From: Hydrogenovibrio sp049975065
Lineage (GTDB): Bacteria > Pseudomonadota > Gammaproteobacteria > Thiomicrospirales > Thiomicrospiraceae
DNA: 19,779 nt
Strand: one strand, 5' to 3'
Assembly (NCBI GenBank): GCA_049975065.1
Contig: JBNGDN010000035.1
The notes under the pieces are model-generated. The model saw nothing but the letters and a program-made list of their open reading frames with translations, was not told the origin of the DNA and did no database searches. Of the stretch, positions 14,221 to 19,779 are shown in pieces. Each line of letters starts with the position of its first letter. Positions within the stretch are counted from its first letter, which is position 1. Made by a program: the position numbers and the translations under genes.

Positions 14221-14720
14221 TGCAAACAGTTTCATTATCGAATGGCCAGCATGATCGCAGTCGTTTTGACTGCGGTGAAGATGATCTCAATAACTATCTG
14301 AAAGTCATTGCAAACCAGCAATCTAAGAGAGATAACTCTCGCACATTTGTTCTGGAGAATATTGAAGACCCGTCTCAGATTGTCGGTTTTTATACATTGA
14401 CGATGGCAACGATTGATTTGAGTGCGCTGCCAACAAAGCTTAAAAAGAAGCATAGCAATACGACATCTGCGGGCTTAATTGCAAGGTTGGCGGTGGATAA
14501 GCGTTTCAAAGGACAAAGGATTGGGGAGTGGTTGTTGATTGATGCCTTGCAAAAGCTTTTGTCCGCCAGTGACACGGTAGGCTTTCCTCTGGTGATTGTC
14601 GATGCGAAAGACGGTGTGGAAGGCTTTTATCAGCAATATGGATTTAACGCTTTTGCAGATGAATCTAATCGTTTGTTTATGACGGTTGCAGACATTCGCG
14701 CTAGTTTTTCAAATTCTTAA
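14220..14720 (+). CDS. TacT-like GNAT acetyltransferase toxin
   Basis: A 166-residue GNAT protein of the class that acetylates the amino group of charged tRNAs and so blocks translation. Features are the N-terminal CGEDDLNNYL (18-27), typical of the family, the strand GFYTLTMATIDL, the acetyl-CoA loop RLAVDKRFKGQRIGEWLL (89-106) and FYQQYGF near 136-142. Tyr140 there sits at the position of the catalytic tyrosine of Salmonella TacT. Length is normal and no defect is seen, so the toxin looks active. ATG 14220 uses the last base of the antitoxin stop (TGATG); a TTG one codon earlier is less likely. Confidence 0.9.
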   Translation: MQTVSLSNGQHDRSRFDCGEDDLNNYLKVIANQQSKRDNSRTFVLENIEDPSQIVGFYTLTMATIDLSALPTKLKKKHSNTTSAGLIARLAVDKRFKGQRIGEWLLIDALQKLLSASDTVGFPLVIVDAKDGVEGFYQQYGFNAFADESNRLFMTVADIRASFSNS

Positions 14721-14763
14721 AGTGGTCAATTTTACCCAACAATATGACTGCAAGTTGAAACCA

Positions 14764-14805
14764 ACACAAAAAGCCTGATACATTAAGTATGTCACAGGCT
14801 GTGTG
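14764..14805 (-). terminator. Terminator between convergent tacT-like and alpA-like genes
   Basis: AGCCTG (14772-14777) pairs with CAGGCT (14795-14800), with an inner ATAC/GTAT pairing and outer ACACA/TGTGT. On the minus strand the stem is followed by five T (AAAAA at 14768-14772), which suits the leftward AlpA-like gene. The plus-strand side has only TGTGTTTT, so action in both directions is possible but weaker. Confidence 0.6.
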
Positions 14806-14830
14806 TTTTGAATATAGTTGTTTTAAAAAA

Positions 14831-15055
14831 CTAGCAAGGCTTTGTTGTTGTGAGGTGTACTTGCTCATCAAGCCACTTTTCGACATCAGATAGACGCCAG
14901 CGAATGGCTTTCTGTCCAACTTTTATGGGTTTTGGGAAAGTTGGGTCGTATTGTTTTGCGTTTGGTTTTATTTTTCGATAAATAGTGCTACGGCTTATGT
15001 TTAGCATTTTTACGAGGTTGTTGAGGTTTAATAGTTCGATTCTTTTAGAATTCAT
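14831..15055 (-). CDS. AlpA-family phage-type transcriptional regulator
   Basis: A 74-residue helix-turn-helix protein of the AlpA/excisionase-like class. It reads LLNLNNLVKMLNISRSTIYRKI (about 8-29, winged-helix core), then FPKPIKVGQKAIRWRLSDVEKWLDEQV (about 40-66), the usual second half. Such proteins activate integrase or excision genes of P4-like elements, or act as recombination directionality factors. Start ATG 15055 has AAGGA 9 or so bases upstream. It is transcribed alone, leftward, ending at the terminator near 14764-14805. Its position between the toxin-antitoxin pair and the leftward gene set fits a control role for excision of the element. Confidence 0.88.
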   Translation of the reverse strand: MNSKRIELLNLNNLVKMLNISRSTIYRKIKPNAKQYDPTFPKPIKVGQKAIRWRLSDVEKWLDEQVHLTTTKPC

Positions 15056-15099
15056 TTTTAGGCATCCTTAAAAAATAAGTAAAAATAAGAAATGCAGCT

Positions 15100-15117
15100 G
15101 CGTTTAGTGCGTTTAGT
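15100..15117. repeat. Tandem 9-bp repeat upstream of the alpA-like gene
   Basis: GCGTTTAGT occurs twice back to back (15100-15108 and 15109-15117), followed by a partial GTTTAG-like copy. The site is about 45 bp upstream of the AlpA-like start and could be an operator or recombination-factor site. Function is inferred from position only. Confidence 0.35.
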
Positions 15118-15159
15118 TTAGGCCTGGGTATATGGTGTAACAGGGTGGGATCTGAAAGT

Positions 15160-15199
15160 AGGGGCTTACGTTAAGAAATAAAATAGAGGGTAAGCCCCT
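15160..15199. other. Stable hairpin downstream of the radC-like gene
   Basis: AGGGGCTTAC (15160-15169) and GTAAGCCCCT (15190-15199) form a perfect 10-bp stem with a 20-base AT-rich loop. It lies 37 bases after the leftward RadC-like stop codon. No T-tract follows on the minus strand, so it may be a 3'-end stabiliser or a factor-assisted terminator. Confidence 0.5.
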
Positions 15200-15235
15200 T
15201 GAAATCAGTTTGTTTTTGTGGTTATGGGAAATTTC

Positions 15236-15733
15236 TTAAATTTTTCCATTCTGAGCATAGGAATAATGCCCTTCGGTTCCAAGGATGAGATGATCCAGCA
15301 CGCGAACTTCAATTAGATCGAGAGCCTTTTTGATGGTTTGAGTGAGCTGGTCATCTGATGAAGATGGGTCGGTACGGCCACTCGGATGGTTATGAAACAA
15401 AATCACAGCGGCGGCATTATGACCGAGTGCGGATTTCACAATTTCGCGTGTATAGACAGTGGCTTGATTGATCGTGCCGCGAAACATTGGGTCTTGGGCA
15501 ATGATACGGTGTTGCTGATCCAGAAAAATCACCCCAAATACTTCATGTTCAGTTTCTTGTAAAATGCTCTGCAAGGCTAGACAACATTCATCAGGTCGGT
15601 TTATTATTCGCCCCTTGCGTAACCGCTGACGCGCTAAATAGTTGGCCATCTTAAAGATGGCCTCAGCGTTCAGCGGCTGCTGGGTCTGATAAATGCCTGA
15701 TTTATCGCTTGCCTTAAAAGGCTCAGGCAGCAT
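15236..15733 (-). CDS. RadC-type JAB/JAMM domain protein
   Basis: A 165-residue RadC-like protein with the JAMM metalloprotease-type motif complete: Glu64 (TEHEVFGV), His114-x-His116 (FHNHPSG) and Ser124-x2-Asp127 (DPSSSD). The N-terminal helix-hairpin-helix of long chromosomal RadC is absent, as is common in the short forms carried by plasmids, ICEs and prophages. Its biochemical job is not established; proposals involve DNA recombination or protein processing. ATG 15733 is chosen because AAGGAG lies 7 bases upstream; a TTG five codons earlier would include the ribosome binding site itself. It overlaps the end of the DUF932 gene by 11 bases, so the two are coupled. Confidence 0.9.
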   Translation of the reverse strand: MLPEPFKASDKSGIYQTQQPLNAEAIFKMANYLARQRLRKGRIINRPDECCLALQSILQETEHEVFGVIFLDQQHRIIAQDPMFRGTINQATVYTREIVKSALGHNAAAVILFHNHPSGRTDPSSSDDQLTQTIKKALDLIEVRVLDHLILGTEGHYSYAQNGKI

Positions 15734-16583
15734 AAAATTCTCCTTCAATAATGGATTTAAATACAGGTTTCGAGATTGGCTGTGCCTGTTTCAGGTTCAA
15801 AAATTCTTCAGCGAGTTGCCAAAGCGAACGGTTTAATCGAACGTCTTCAGACACCGACTGAATGGCACGGGTTTTGGTCGAACGTCCACTTGCAGAACGG
15901 CCAGTTATCCCGCCCTTCATCATGTTTTCCTGAATACGGTTAAAGACTTTCCAAAGCGTAGGCTCGTTGTCCTCAATGCGTCTGGGCTGTAATAGCGACT
16001 CAGGGCGTATAGGGCTGATCGATTGCCAGTCATTACCGTAACGTAATGCCAGAAAAGCACGCGCAAATAGCCGGGCTTCTTCTGTTGATACCAAGGTAGA
16101 TTGAAGCTTTTCCACTGATTCCGAAAGACGCGGAATTTGGTTTGCCAGGGCCAAGGAACCGTCAATAATGTTTTCGACAACATTTTTGCCATGTTTGACC
16201 CGAATCCCGCCAAAATCATTTGTAGGTGTGACCATACCGTTAGAACAAACCAAGCGGAATAAGCCTAAATCTAATTGATAAGCCGAGCTGCGGTCATGGC
16301 TGTTGGTCAAAACCATTTCACTGATCGAGTCACCGACCACGACTTGACGATCAGGGTCTTGGCGAAAGCGGATCATGTGTCGAGCAAGATGCTTTTTCTC
16401 AGTATCGCGTGAATGCGTTTGTTGTGCTCTGACAGGATACCAACCTTCTTGCTGAAGGGAATTGACCACCTCAATGGTCGGCACAAAGCCATAGCGTTCA
16501 GATACGGCTGTATCCGGCGCATCCGCAAAAACAGCGGGAGCCATTTTGTAAAGTTGAGCCGTTGTTAAAATATTCATAGCCAT
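15723..16583 (-). CDS. DUF932-family protein
   Basis: A 286-residue protein of the DUF932 type (earlier DUF945), carried by plasmids, phages and integrative elements. Typical stretches are RYGFVPTIEVVNSLQQEGWYPV (about 30-51), HMIRFRQ, QLDLGLFRLVCSNGMV and GGIRVKHGKN. A helical C-terminal part follows with a basic SASGRSTKTRAIQSV segment. The function is not established; its steady company with exonucleases and RadC-like proteins suggests DNA metabolism of the element. ATG 16583 has GGAGA 7 bases upstream. It begins 24 bases after the Gp3-like gene as drawn, although the end of that gene lies beyond an assembly gap. Confidence 0.85.
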   Translation of the reverse strand: MAMNILTTAQLYKMAPAVFADAPDTAVSERYGFVPTIEVVNSLQQEGWYPVRAQQTHSRDTEKKHLARHMIRFRQDPDRQVVVGDSISEMVLTNSHDRSSAYQLDLGLFRLVCSNGMVTPTNDFGGIRVKHGKNVVENIIDGSLALANQIPRLSESVEKLQSTLVSTEEARLFARAFLALRYGNDWQSISPIRPESLLQPRRIEDNEPTLWKVFNRIQENMMKGGITGRSASGRSTKTRAIQSVSEDVRLNRSLWQLAEEFLNLKQAQPISKPVFKSIIEGEFYAA

Positions 16584-16607
16584 TGTTTTTCTCCAAAAAT
16601 AGTTGAT

Positions 16608-17606
16608 TTAAGTTTGTTGAGTNNNNNNNNNNNNNNNNNNNNNNNNNNNNNNNNNNNNNNNNNNNNNNNNNNNNNNNNNNNNNNNNNNNNNNNNNNNNNN
16701 NNNNNNNNNNNNNNNNNNNNNNTGTTGCGCCAACTTTTCAGTTAAGCTCTGAGTTGGCTGGTTGGATTGAGAGTGATTTGTTGTGGCGGTCGAAGACGGG
16801 TCGGGAAAAAACTCCTCAATGACCGCAGAAACGGTTTCCTCATCTTCTTCAAAGTGACCGTTTCGCAAGCCTGTTAAAGCGGCCTCGTCCAAAGCTCTCT
16901 GATCAAACCCCATTTCTAAACGTTTGAGTTCCGTGGTCTTGGCTTGAGTCAAGGTGTCTTCCAGTCGCATCCCAGTGCGCAGTGTTAGGTCTACGTAATA
17001 AATAGGGTGCCCAAAGCTCTGCCGAGTTGATTTCCCCCGAATTTTCAACGCAAGCGGCAAACACGATAGGCGATCACCCGAAATCGCCTTAAAATAATTG
17101 AGCCGAGCCGCCAAGGTTCGGATGCTATTAAATCCACTGGTTCGAAAAATAAAGCTCCCAATTGGATCATCGGCACCGTCATCATCGGGTTTTACTACAA
17201 CATTCATGCGACCGAAGGGTTTGCAATATCCTTGTGATAAGTCACAATGCTCTGGGCTGGGACAGGCAAAGGATTCATAGCCTGCTGGGGTATGTCGTTG
17301 ACAGGATTCACCGTTGCCTACGCAGATAGGGCGGGCGGTTTGTCGGTCAAATAGACAATATTGCGTTCGCAGATTCAGATCCGGTTCGTTAAAAAGCAGT
17401 TGGACAGGAATTTCTCGAAGTTTCTTTTGGCCGTTTCGAAGTTTTTCATCCAACGGGTGTCGAATCCAACCATCGGATGTTTGAATTTGGCTGGTTAATG
17501 TAAATTGGTCATCCTTTTGTGGTAATCGCTTACCATTGCGCTCCACGACCTGTCCAATGGAAATACGACCGATTTCAGGCGGGGTGAGTACAAGTCCTTT
17601 TAACAT
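16608..17606 (-). CDS. Gp3-like Cys-rich protein (often named hydrolase or metal-binding protein), broken by gap
   Basis: About 290 residues are readable before the gap. The opening LTPPEIGRISIGQV and the Cys cluster C84, C95, C102, C115, C121 and C128 (CLFDRQTARPICVGNGESC, then FACPSPEHCDLSQGYCKPFGR) recall the Gp3-like family, named after the phiC31 recombination directionality factor; this is a memory match. The Cys pattern suggests metal binding. The ATG at 17606 has a perfect AGGAGG 4 bases upstream. The longer frame from 17645 is rejected because its first codons lie in a terminator stem. A low-complexity Ser/Thr/Gln-rich linker precedes the gap. Only four codons and a stop follow the 100 N, so the true C terminus and frame are unknown. 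Confidence 0.6.
   Translation of the reverse strand: MLKGLVLTPPEIGRISIGQVVERNGKRLPQKDDQFTLTSQIQTSDGWIRHPLDEKLRNGQKKLREIPVQLLFNEPDLNLRTQYCLFDRQTARPICVGNGESCQRHTPAGYESFACPSPEHCDLSQGYCKPFGRMNVVVKPDDDGADDPIGSFIFRTSGFNSIRTLAARLNYFKAISGDRLSCLPLALKIRGKSTRQSFGHPIYYVDLTLRTGMRLEDTLTQAKTTELKRLEMGFDQRALDEAALTGLRNGHFEEDEETVSAVIEEFFPDPSSTATTNHSQSNQPTQSLTEKLAQXXXXXXXXXXXXXXXXXXXXXXXXXXXXXXXXXXTQQT
16623..16722. other. Assembly gap (100 N) at the 3' end of the Gp3-like gene
   Basis: A second run of exactly 100 undetermined bases, so its real length is unknown. It lies just after a Gln/Ser/Thr-rich coding stretch. Further small genes could be hidden. Confidence 0.98.
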
Positions 17607-17631
17607 AAGGCCTCCTAAAAGTGAGTGGTAT

Positions 17632-17666
17632 AAAAAACCCCACAATGCGCAGATGGCATTGTGGGG
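17632..17666 (-). terminator. Strong intrinsic terminator or attenuator inside the leftward gene set
   Basis: CCCCACAATGC (17638-17648) and GCATTGTGGGG (17656-17666) form a perfect 11-bp stem with a 7-base loop, followed on the minus strand by six T. It lies 35 bases after the yqaJ-like stop and only about 16 bases before the AGGAGG of the Gp3-like gene, which leaves no room for a separate promoter behind it. Confidence 0.85.
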
Positions 17667-17701
17667 GATTCGAGTTTATTCATAATGGTGCTTGGTTGTA
17701 T

Positions 17702-18718
17702 CTAGTCGGTTTGTACTAAAAACCGTCGATTGCCCGGGCGAGTCATTGTGTATTCTTTGAAAAGTTCCGGTCTTTCGGCCTTGATTCGCTTGGTATCGAG
17801 TAAAATCGAGGGCTTGGATTTGCGCCAAGACACTTTTCCTGATGAAAAATGGGCGTAACTGAAATCGCCGATGCGAGCTTGGAGCTGATTTTTCAATAAA
17901 GCTTCTTGATCGGTTAAATCCGATAGTTGAGCGCGAACCGCCACCAGTTCTTCAAATGCGTCATTTGCATCCGAATCGTCGGTGAGATCAAGTGCGTCGT
18001 TGTTGTCGTTAGGGTAAAGTTTCTGTAAAGCGCTGGCCGCAGAGGCAGAGGCATCCACGGGCGGTGGTGTATCGGTTTGAACACGGTGCCAAAAAGCCGA
18101 CTCCAGTTGTATCAATTGGCGAATCAAATCGTCATTGCGTTCAACACGAAAAATCTCTAATTTCTGACCGCCAATCAATACCGCTACATCCGCCGCCGCT
18201 TGCCCTGTGACCGCCAGTTGATGCTGAACTTGCAGTTGAATATACTCAGGCACACCGTTTTCCCAGTGTTTGGCCGAGAAAACACCCGCTGTTTTACACT
18301 CCAAAACCTGAACTTCAGGATCACCGACAACCTCGCGGTCAATGTTGGCCAGCATCCAAGGGTGTTCAGAGTGTTGTAGAATAGAATTAACGCGACGGAC
18401 TTTTCGCCCCGTGCGTTTTGCGTAATGCTCAGCGACAATCGGCTCTAAAATGGTTCCCCAGACCAACGGGCTATCATCCTTTAAATCCGTTTGTTGCGGC
18501 GCTATTCGCCCGGTTTTTTCCATCCACAATTCCAATTGAGATTTATACGGATTCAAGCCGCAAGCCGTGGCCGCATCACTTGATCCGATGCCTTGATTGC
18601 GGTACTTTAACCACAAACTTTCATCCATTTGGTTCGTGGAAATCATCCGCTTGGCCTGGGCATGATGACGAGGCTTTTTAACAGACGCTTTTTGCGAAAT
18701 AACAGTTAGATTTTCCAT
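17702..18718 (-). CDS. YqaJ-family (lambda exonuclease-like) recombinase nuclease
   Basis: A 338-residue PD-(D/E)xK nuclease. The N-terminal hallmark is GIGSSDAATACGLNPYKSQLELWMEKTG (43-70), then WGTILEPIVAEHYAKRTGRKVRRV (87-110, Glu92). The catalytic residues are Asp127 (MLANIDRE), Glu140 and Lys142 (LECKTA), and the closing helix is YIQLQVQHQLAVTG (159-172). The enzyme trims 5' ends of double-stranded DNA to give the 3' single strand used by an annealase. A charged helical segment and C-terminal domain (about 230-338) follow. ATG 18718 is preceded by AAGGAGG 7 bases upstream, overlapping the stop of the glycine-zipper gene. No RecT/Bet-type annealase is seen in the window; it may lie to the right or be replaced by another protein. 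Confidence 0.92.
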   Translation of the reverse strand: MENLTVISQKASVKKPRHHAQAKRMISTNQMDESLWLKYRNQGIGSSDAATACGLNPYKSQLELWMEKTGRIAPQQTDLKDDSPLVWGTILEPIVAEHYAKRTGRKVRRVNSILQHSEHPWMLANIDREVVGDPEVQVLECKTAGVFSAKHWENGVPEYIQLQVQHQLAVTGQAAADVAVLIGGQKLEIFRVERNDDLIRQLIQLESAFWHRVQTDTPPPVDASASAASALQKLYPNDNNDALDLTDDSDANDAFEELVAVRAQLSDLTDQEALLKNQLQARIGDFSYAHFSSGKVSWRKSKPSILLDTKRIKAERPELFKEYTMTRPGNRRFLVQTD

Positions 18719-18729
18719 TTTGTTCCTCC

Positions 18730-19059
18730 TTACAATTTTTGTGAAAACTCATGGCCGCAGTGTTGACACTTGCAGTTCAGAAGCACTTCATCATCAATTC
18801 GTTCGCCAAGCTTAGAGCCAGCAACACCGCCAGCGGTGGCACCGGCTAACCCACCAAAAATAGCGCCGCCAAGCCCTCCTAATGCGATTCCAATTGGACC
18901 ACCGATAGCCCCGAACGCTGCACCAGCCTGAGCACCGGACGCCGCACCGGTGACACCCGCTGCACCGCCCGCCGCAATACCGATAGCGCCCCCGACTCTC
19001 TTGCCAGCATTTTTCTTGATCACTTGATGCGAGCCACAATTTGGACAAAAATGTGCCAT
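18730..19059 (-). CDS. Glycine-zipper protein enclosed in a split zinc ribbon
   Basis: A 109-residue protein of unknown function. It begins with HFCPNCGS (Cys5, Cys8) and ends with LNCKCQHCGHEF (Cys96, Cys98, Cys101). The two CxxC knuckles together would form one zinc ribbon, but they are separated by about 65 residues of Gly/Ala repeats with GxxxG-type spacing (about 23-82), a glycine-zipper membrane hairpin. ATG 19059 has AGGAG 8 bases upstream; the GTG two codons before is too close to it. It heads the leftward gene set, 11 bases ahead of the YqaJ-like gene, with which it is translationally coupled. A small membrane-inserting or scaffold role is conceivable but unproven. Confidence 0.8.
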   Translation of the reverse strand: MAHFCPNCGSHQVIKKNAGKRVGGAIGIAAGGAAGVTGAASGAQAGAAFGAIGGPIGIALGGLGGAIFGGLAGATAGGVAGSKLGERIDDEVLLNCKCQHCGHEFSQKL

Positions 19060-19088
19060 ATTCACTTCTCCTATGTTTTAATAAGCAT

Positions 19089-19111
19089 AAAAAGGTAGTC
19101 GTTACCTTTTT
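19089..19111. promoter_or_regulatory. Palindrome upstream of the leftward gene set, candidate operator
   Basis: AAAAAGGTA (19089-19097) and TACCTTTTT (19103-19111) form a 9-bp inverted repeat with a 5-base spacer. It stands about 30 bp before the glycine-zipper start, and on the minus strand TATATT/TTATAT -10-like boxes precede it, so it would sit near the transcription start as an operator. It could also be a weak terminator for either strand. The remainder of 19066-19230 shows nothing I can name. Confidence 0.4.
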
Positions 19112-19232
19112 CATATAAGTAATATAGGCCTAAGTTTTGTTTGAATCGAAGCTGAAGGGGACGGTACCAGGCAAGCAGGTCTGGTTGTGTAGGATGTGTC
19201 ATAGCACCTGAAGCCAAAACGGACGTTTCAGG

Positions 19233-19258
19233 TATAATTTGGATGTTATTGCATCCAA
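19233..19258 (+). promoter_or_regulatory. Promoter -10 and palindromic operator of the 75-aa gene
   Basis: A consensus TATAAT (19233-19238) is followed at once by the inverted repeat TTGGATG (19239-19245) and CATCCAA (19252-19258) with a 6-base spacer. The palindrome covers the expected transcription start and abuts the ribosome binding site AAAGGTGG. No good -35 is visible at 17 bp, so the promoter may need an activator. Confidence 0.55.
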
Positions 19259-19269
19259 AGGTGGCTTAA

Positions 19270-19497
19270 ATGAAAAATCGGACTATCCATATAGACTTGC
19301 CATCTCGCACAACGACCGTCACCATCCATGAAACCCTGTATCACTTGATTAGTCTAAAATTGACGAATGAAGCAGATGCTTATCGAAGGGTACGAGAATG
19401 GTTAAGCCAGAAATGTACAGATCAGCTGGGAGATTGGCCAAAAAGCGGTGGTGTACGGCAAAACTTGAGTAAGTATGCTGTGCTTGAATTGATCTAA
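19270..19497 (+). CDS. Hypothetical 75-aa protein
   Basis: I do not recognise this protein. It starts with a beta-strand-like MKNRTIHIDLPSRTTTVTIHETLYHLISLKL, followed by a helix EADAYRRVREWLSQKC and a basic C-terminal part GGVRQNLSKYAVLELI. The strand-then-helix order is loosely like small DNA-binding or antitoxin proteins, but no family signature is plain. ATG 19270 has AGGTGG 7 or so bases upstream, and a TATAAT plus palindrome precede it, which supports a real, possibly autoregulated gene. It is transcribed away from the leftward set and toward the IS30 transposase. 19498-19625 after it is non-coding and probably holds the IS left end. Confidence 0.65.
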   Translation: MKNRTIHIDLPSRTTTVTIHETLYHLISLKLTNEADAYRRVREWLSQKCTDQLGDWPKSGGVRQNLSKYAVLELI

Positions 19498-19625
19498 TCT
19501 GCAATAAATAAACTTGTTAATCACCCTTGAATTCATATAATAACCGCAACACCCAAAAAACAGAATAATGTGGCGGCCAACTGTCCTAGAATGGTTGTTC
19601 CCACACAAACATTCGGGTGCCAAAG

Positions 19626-19779
19626 ATGACACAATTCAAACAGTTGACCATTGAAGAACGATACCACATTCAAGCCCATCTTGAACAGGGATTGAGCCTA
19701 AGAAAAATGGCTGAAAAGCTGGGTCGAGCGGCTTCAACCCTAAGCCGGGAACTGAGGCGTAACCTACACCCGTCCTGTA
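19626..19779 (+). CDS. IS30-family transposase, N-terminal part (cut by window end)
   Basis: The 51 readable codons translate to MTQFKQLTIEERYHIQAHLE, continuing QGLSLRKMAEKLGRAASTLS and RELRRN. This is the helix-turn-helix start of IS30-type transposases (eR-x2-I, then IA-x2-L-grs-x-STisRElrRN). The DDE catalytic domain lies outside the window. The frame is open to the edge. The left inverted repeat should lie within 19540-19625, perhaps near TGTGGCGGCC around 19568-19580, but cannot be confirmed without the right end. Whether it is complete is unknown. Confidence 0.85.
   Translation, partial: MTQFKQLTIEERYHIQAHLEQGLSLRKMAEKLGRAASTLSRELRRNLHPSC

Larger units (their letters stand above)
12313..19779. 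mobile_element. Integrative element, left part (right end outside the window)
   Basis: Signs of transfer are an integrase at the edge, next to mutS; lower GC than the left 12 kb, most marked in the integrase and toxin-antitoxin genes; typical plasmid/phage/ICE genes (toxin-antitoxin, AlpA, RadC-type JAB, DUF932, YqaJ, Gp3-like); and the absence of the CCAGGCCTGG palindrome found seven times to the left. No conjugation or capsid gene is in view, so ICE, plasmid-derived or phage-derived nature is open. The attachment core could not be placed because only one end is visible. Confidence 0.75.

Noticed and set aside
15117..15127. TTAGGCCTGG as an eighth copy of the iterated palindrome
   Set aside because: Only eight of ten bases match and its flanks differ from the consensus; chance is likely.
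19540..19625. Exact left inverted repeat of the IS30-family element
   Set aside because: The right end is outside the window, so no pair can be matched; the boundary would be a guess.

Overview
The window reads as a chromosomal segment of a free-living gammaproteobacterium. MutS, DgkA, a GshB-type ligase, MgtE and CnoX/YbbN all have a gammaproteobacterial look. A sulfur-oxidising Thiomicrospira/Hydrogenovibrio-like lineage is my guess from protein style only, with low confidence. Two 100-N runs (7002-7101 and 16623-16722) are assembly gaps of unknown true size.

Region 1 (about 1-5300) looks like a phosphate-starvation membrane-lipid remodelling cluster. A leftward set holds an Agt-type diacylglycerol glycosyltransferase, a 107-aa membrane protein, a second related GT4 glycosyltransferase and an EamA/DMT membrane transporter. 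Divergent to it lie a PlcP-type metallophosphoesterase (a phospholipase C family that resembles LpxH) and diacylglycerol kinase DgkA. Two promoter regions carry three successive 11-bp units with an nGTCA core, the architecture of a PhoB (PHO) box. One lies upstream of plcP (3942-3974, + strand) and one upstream of the second glycosyltransferase (2247-2279, - strand). The inferred scheme is that PlcP removes phospholipid head groups to give diacylglycerol, the glycosyltransferases turn it into phosphorus-free glycolipid, and DgkA returns excess to phosphatidate.

Region 2 (about 5300-12311) is core housekeeping: a GshB-like ATP-grasp ligase, an MgtE magnesium channel (interrupted by a gap), and a compact leftward mutS-cnoX-(FAH-like conserved protein) operon. 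Through regions 1 and 2 the 10-bp palindrome CCAGGCCTGG occurs seven times perfectly. It lies inside genes and inside two intergenic hairpins, one of them a good terminator. None is seen in the 7 kb to the right. This resembles an iterated palindrome or uptake-signal type sequence.

Region 3 (about 12312-19779) is the left part of an AT-richer integrative element that abuts the 5' end of mutS. It holds a tyrosine integrase with candidate arm-type repeats, a TacA/TacT-like toxin-antitoxin pair behind a promoter with two palindromic operators, an AlpA-type regulator, and a leftward gene set of glycine-zipper/split zinc-ribbon protein, YqaJ exonuclease, Gp3-like Cys-rich protein, DUF932 protein and RadC-type JAB protein. 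A strong intrinsic terminator lies just in front of the Gp3-like gene's ribosome binding site. The right end has an unrecognised 75-aa gene with its own promoter and palindrome, and the start of an IS30-family transposase cut by the window edge. No tRNA, rRNA or CRISPR array was seen, and no gene-free stretch exceeds about 300 bases.
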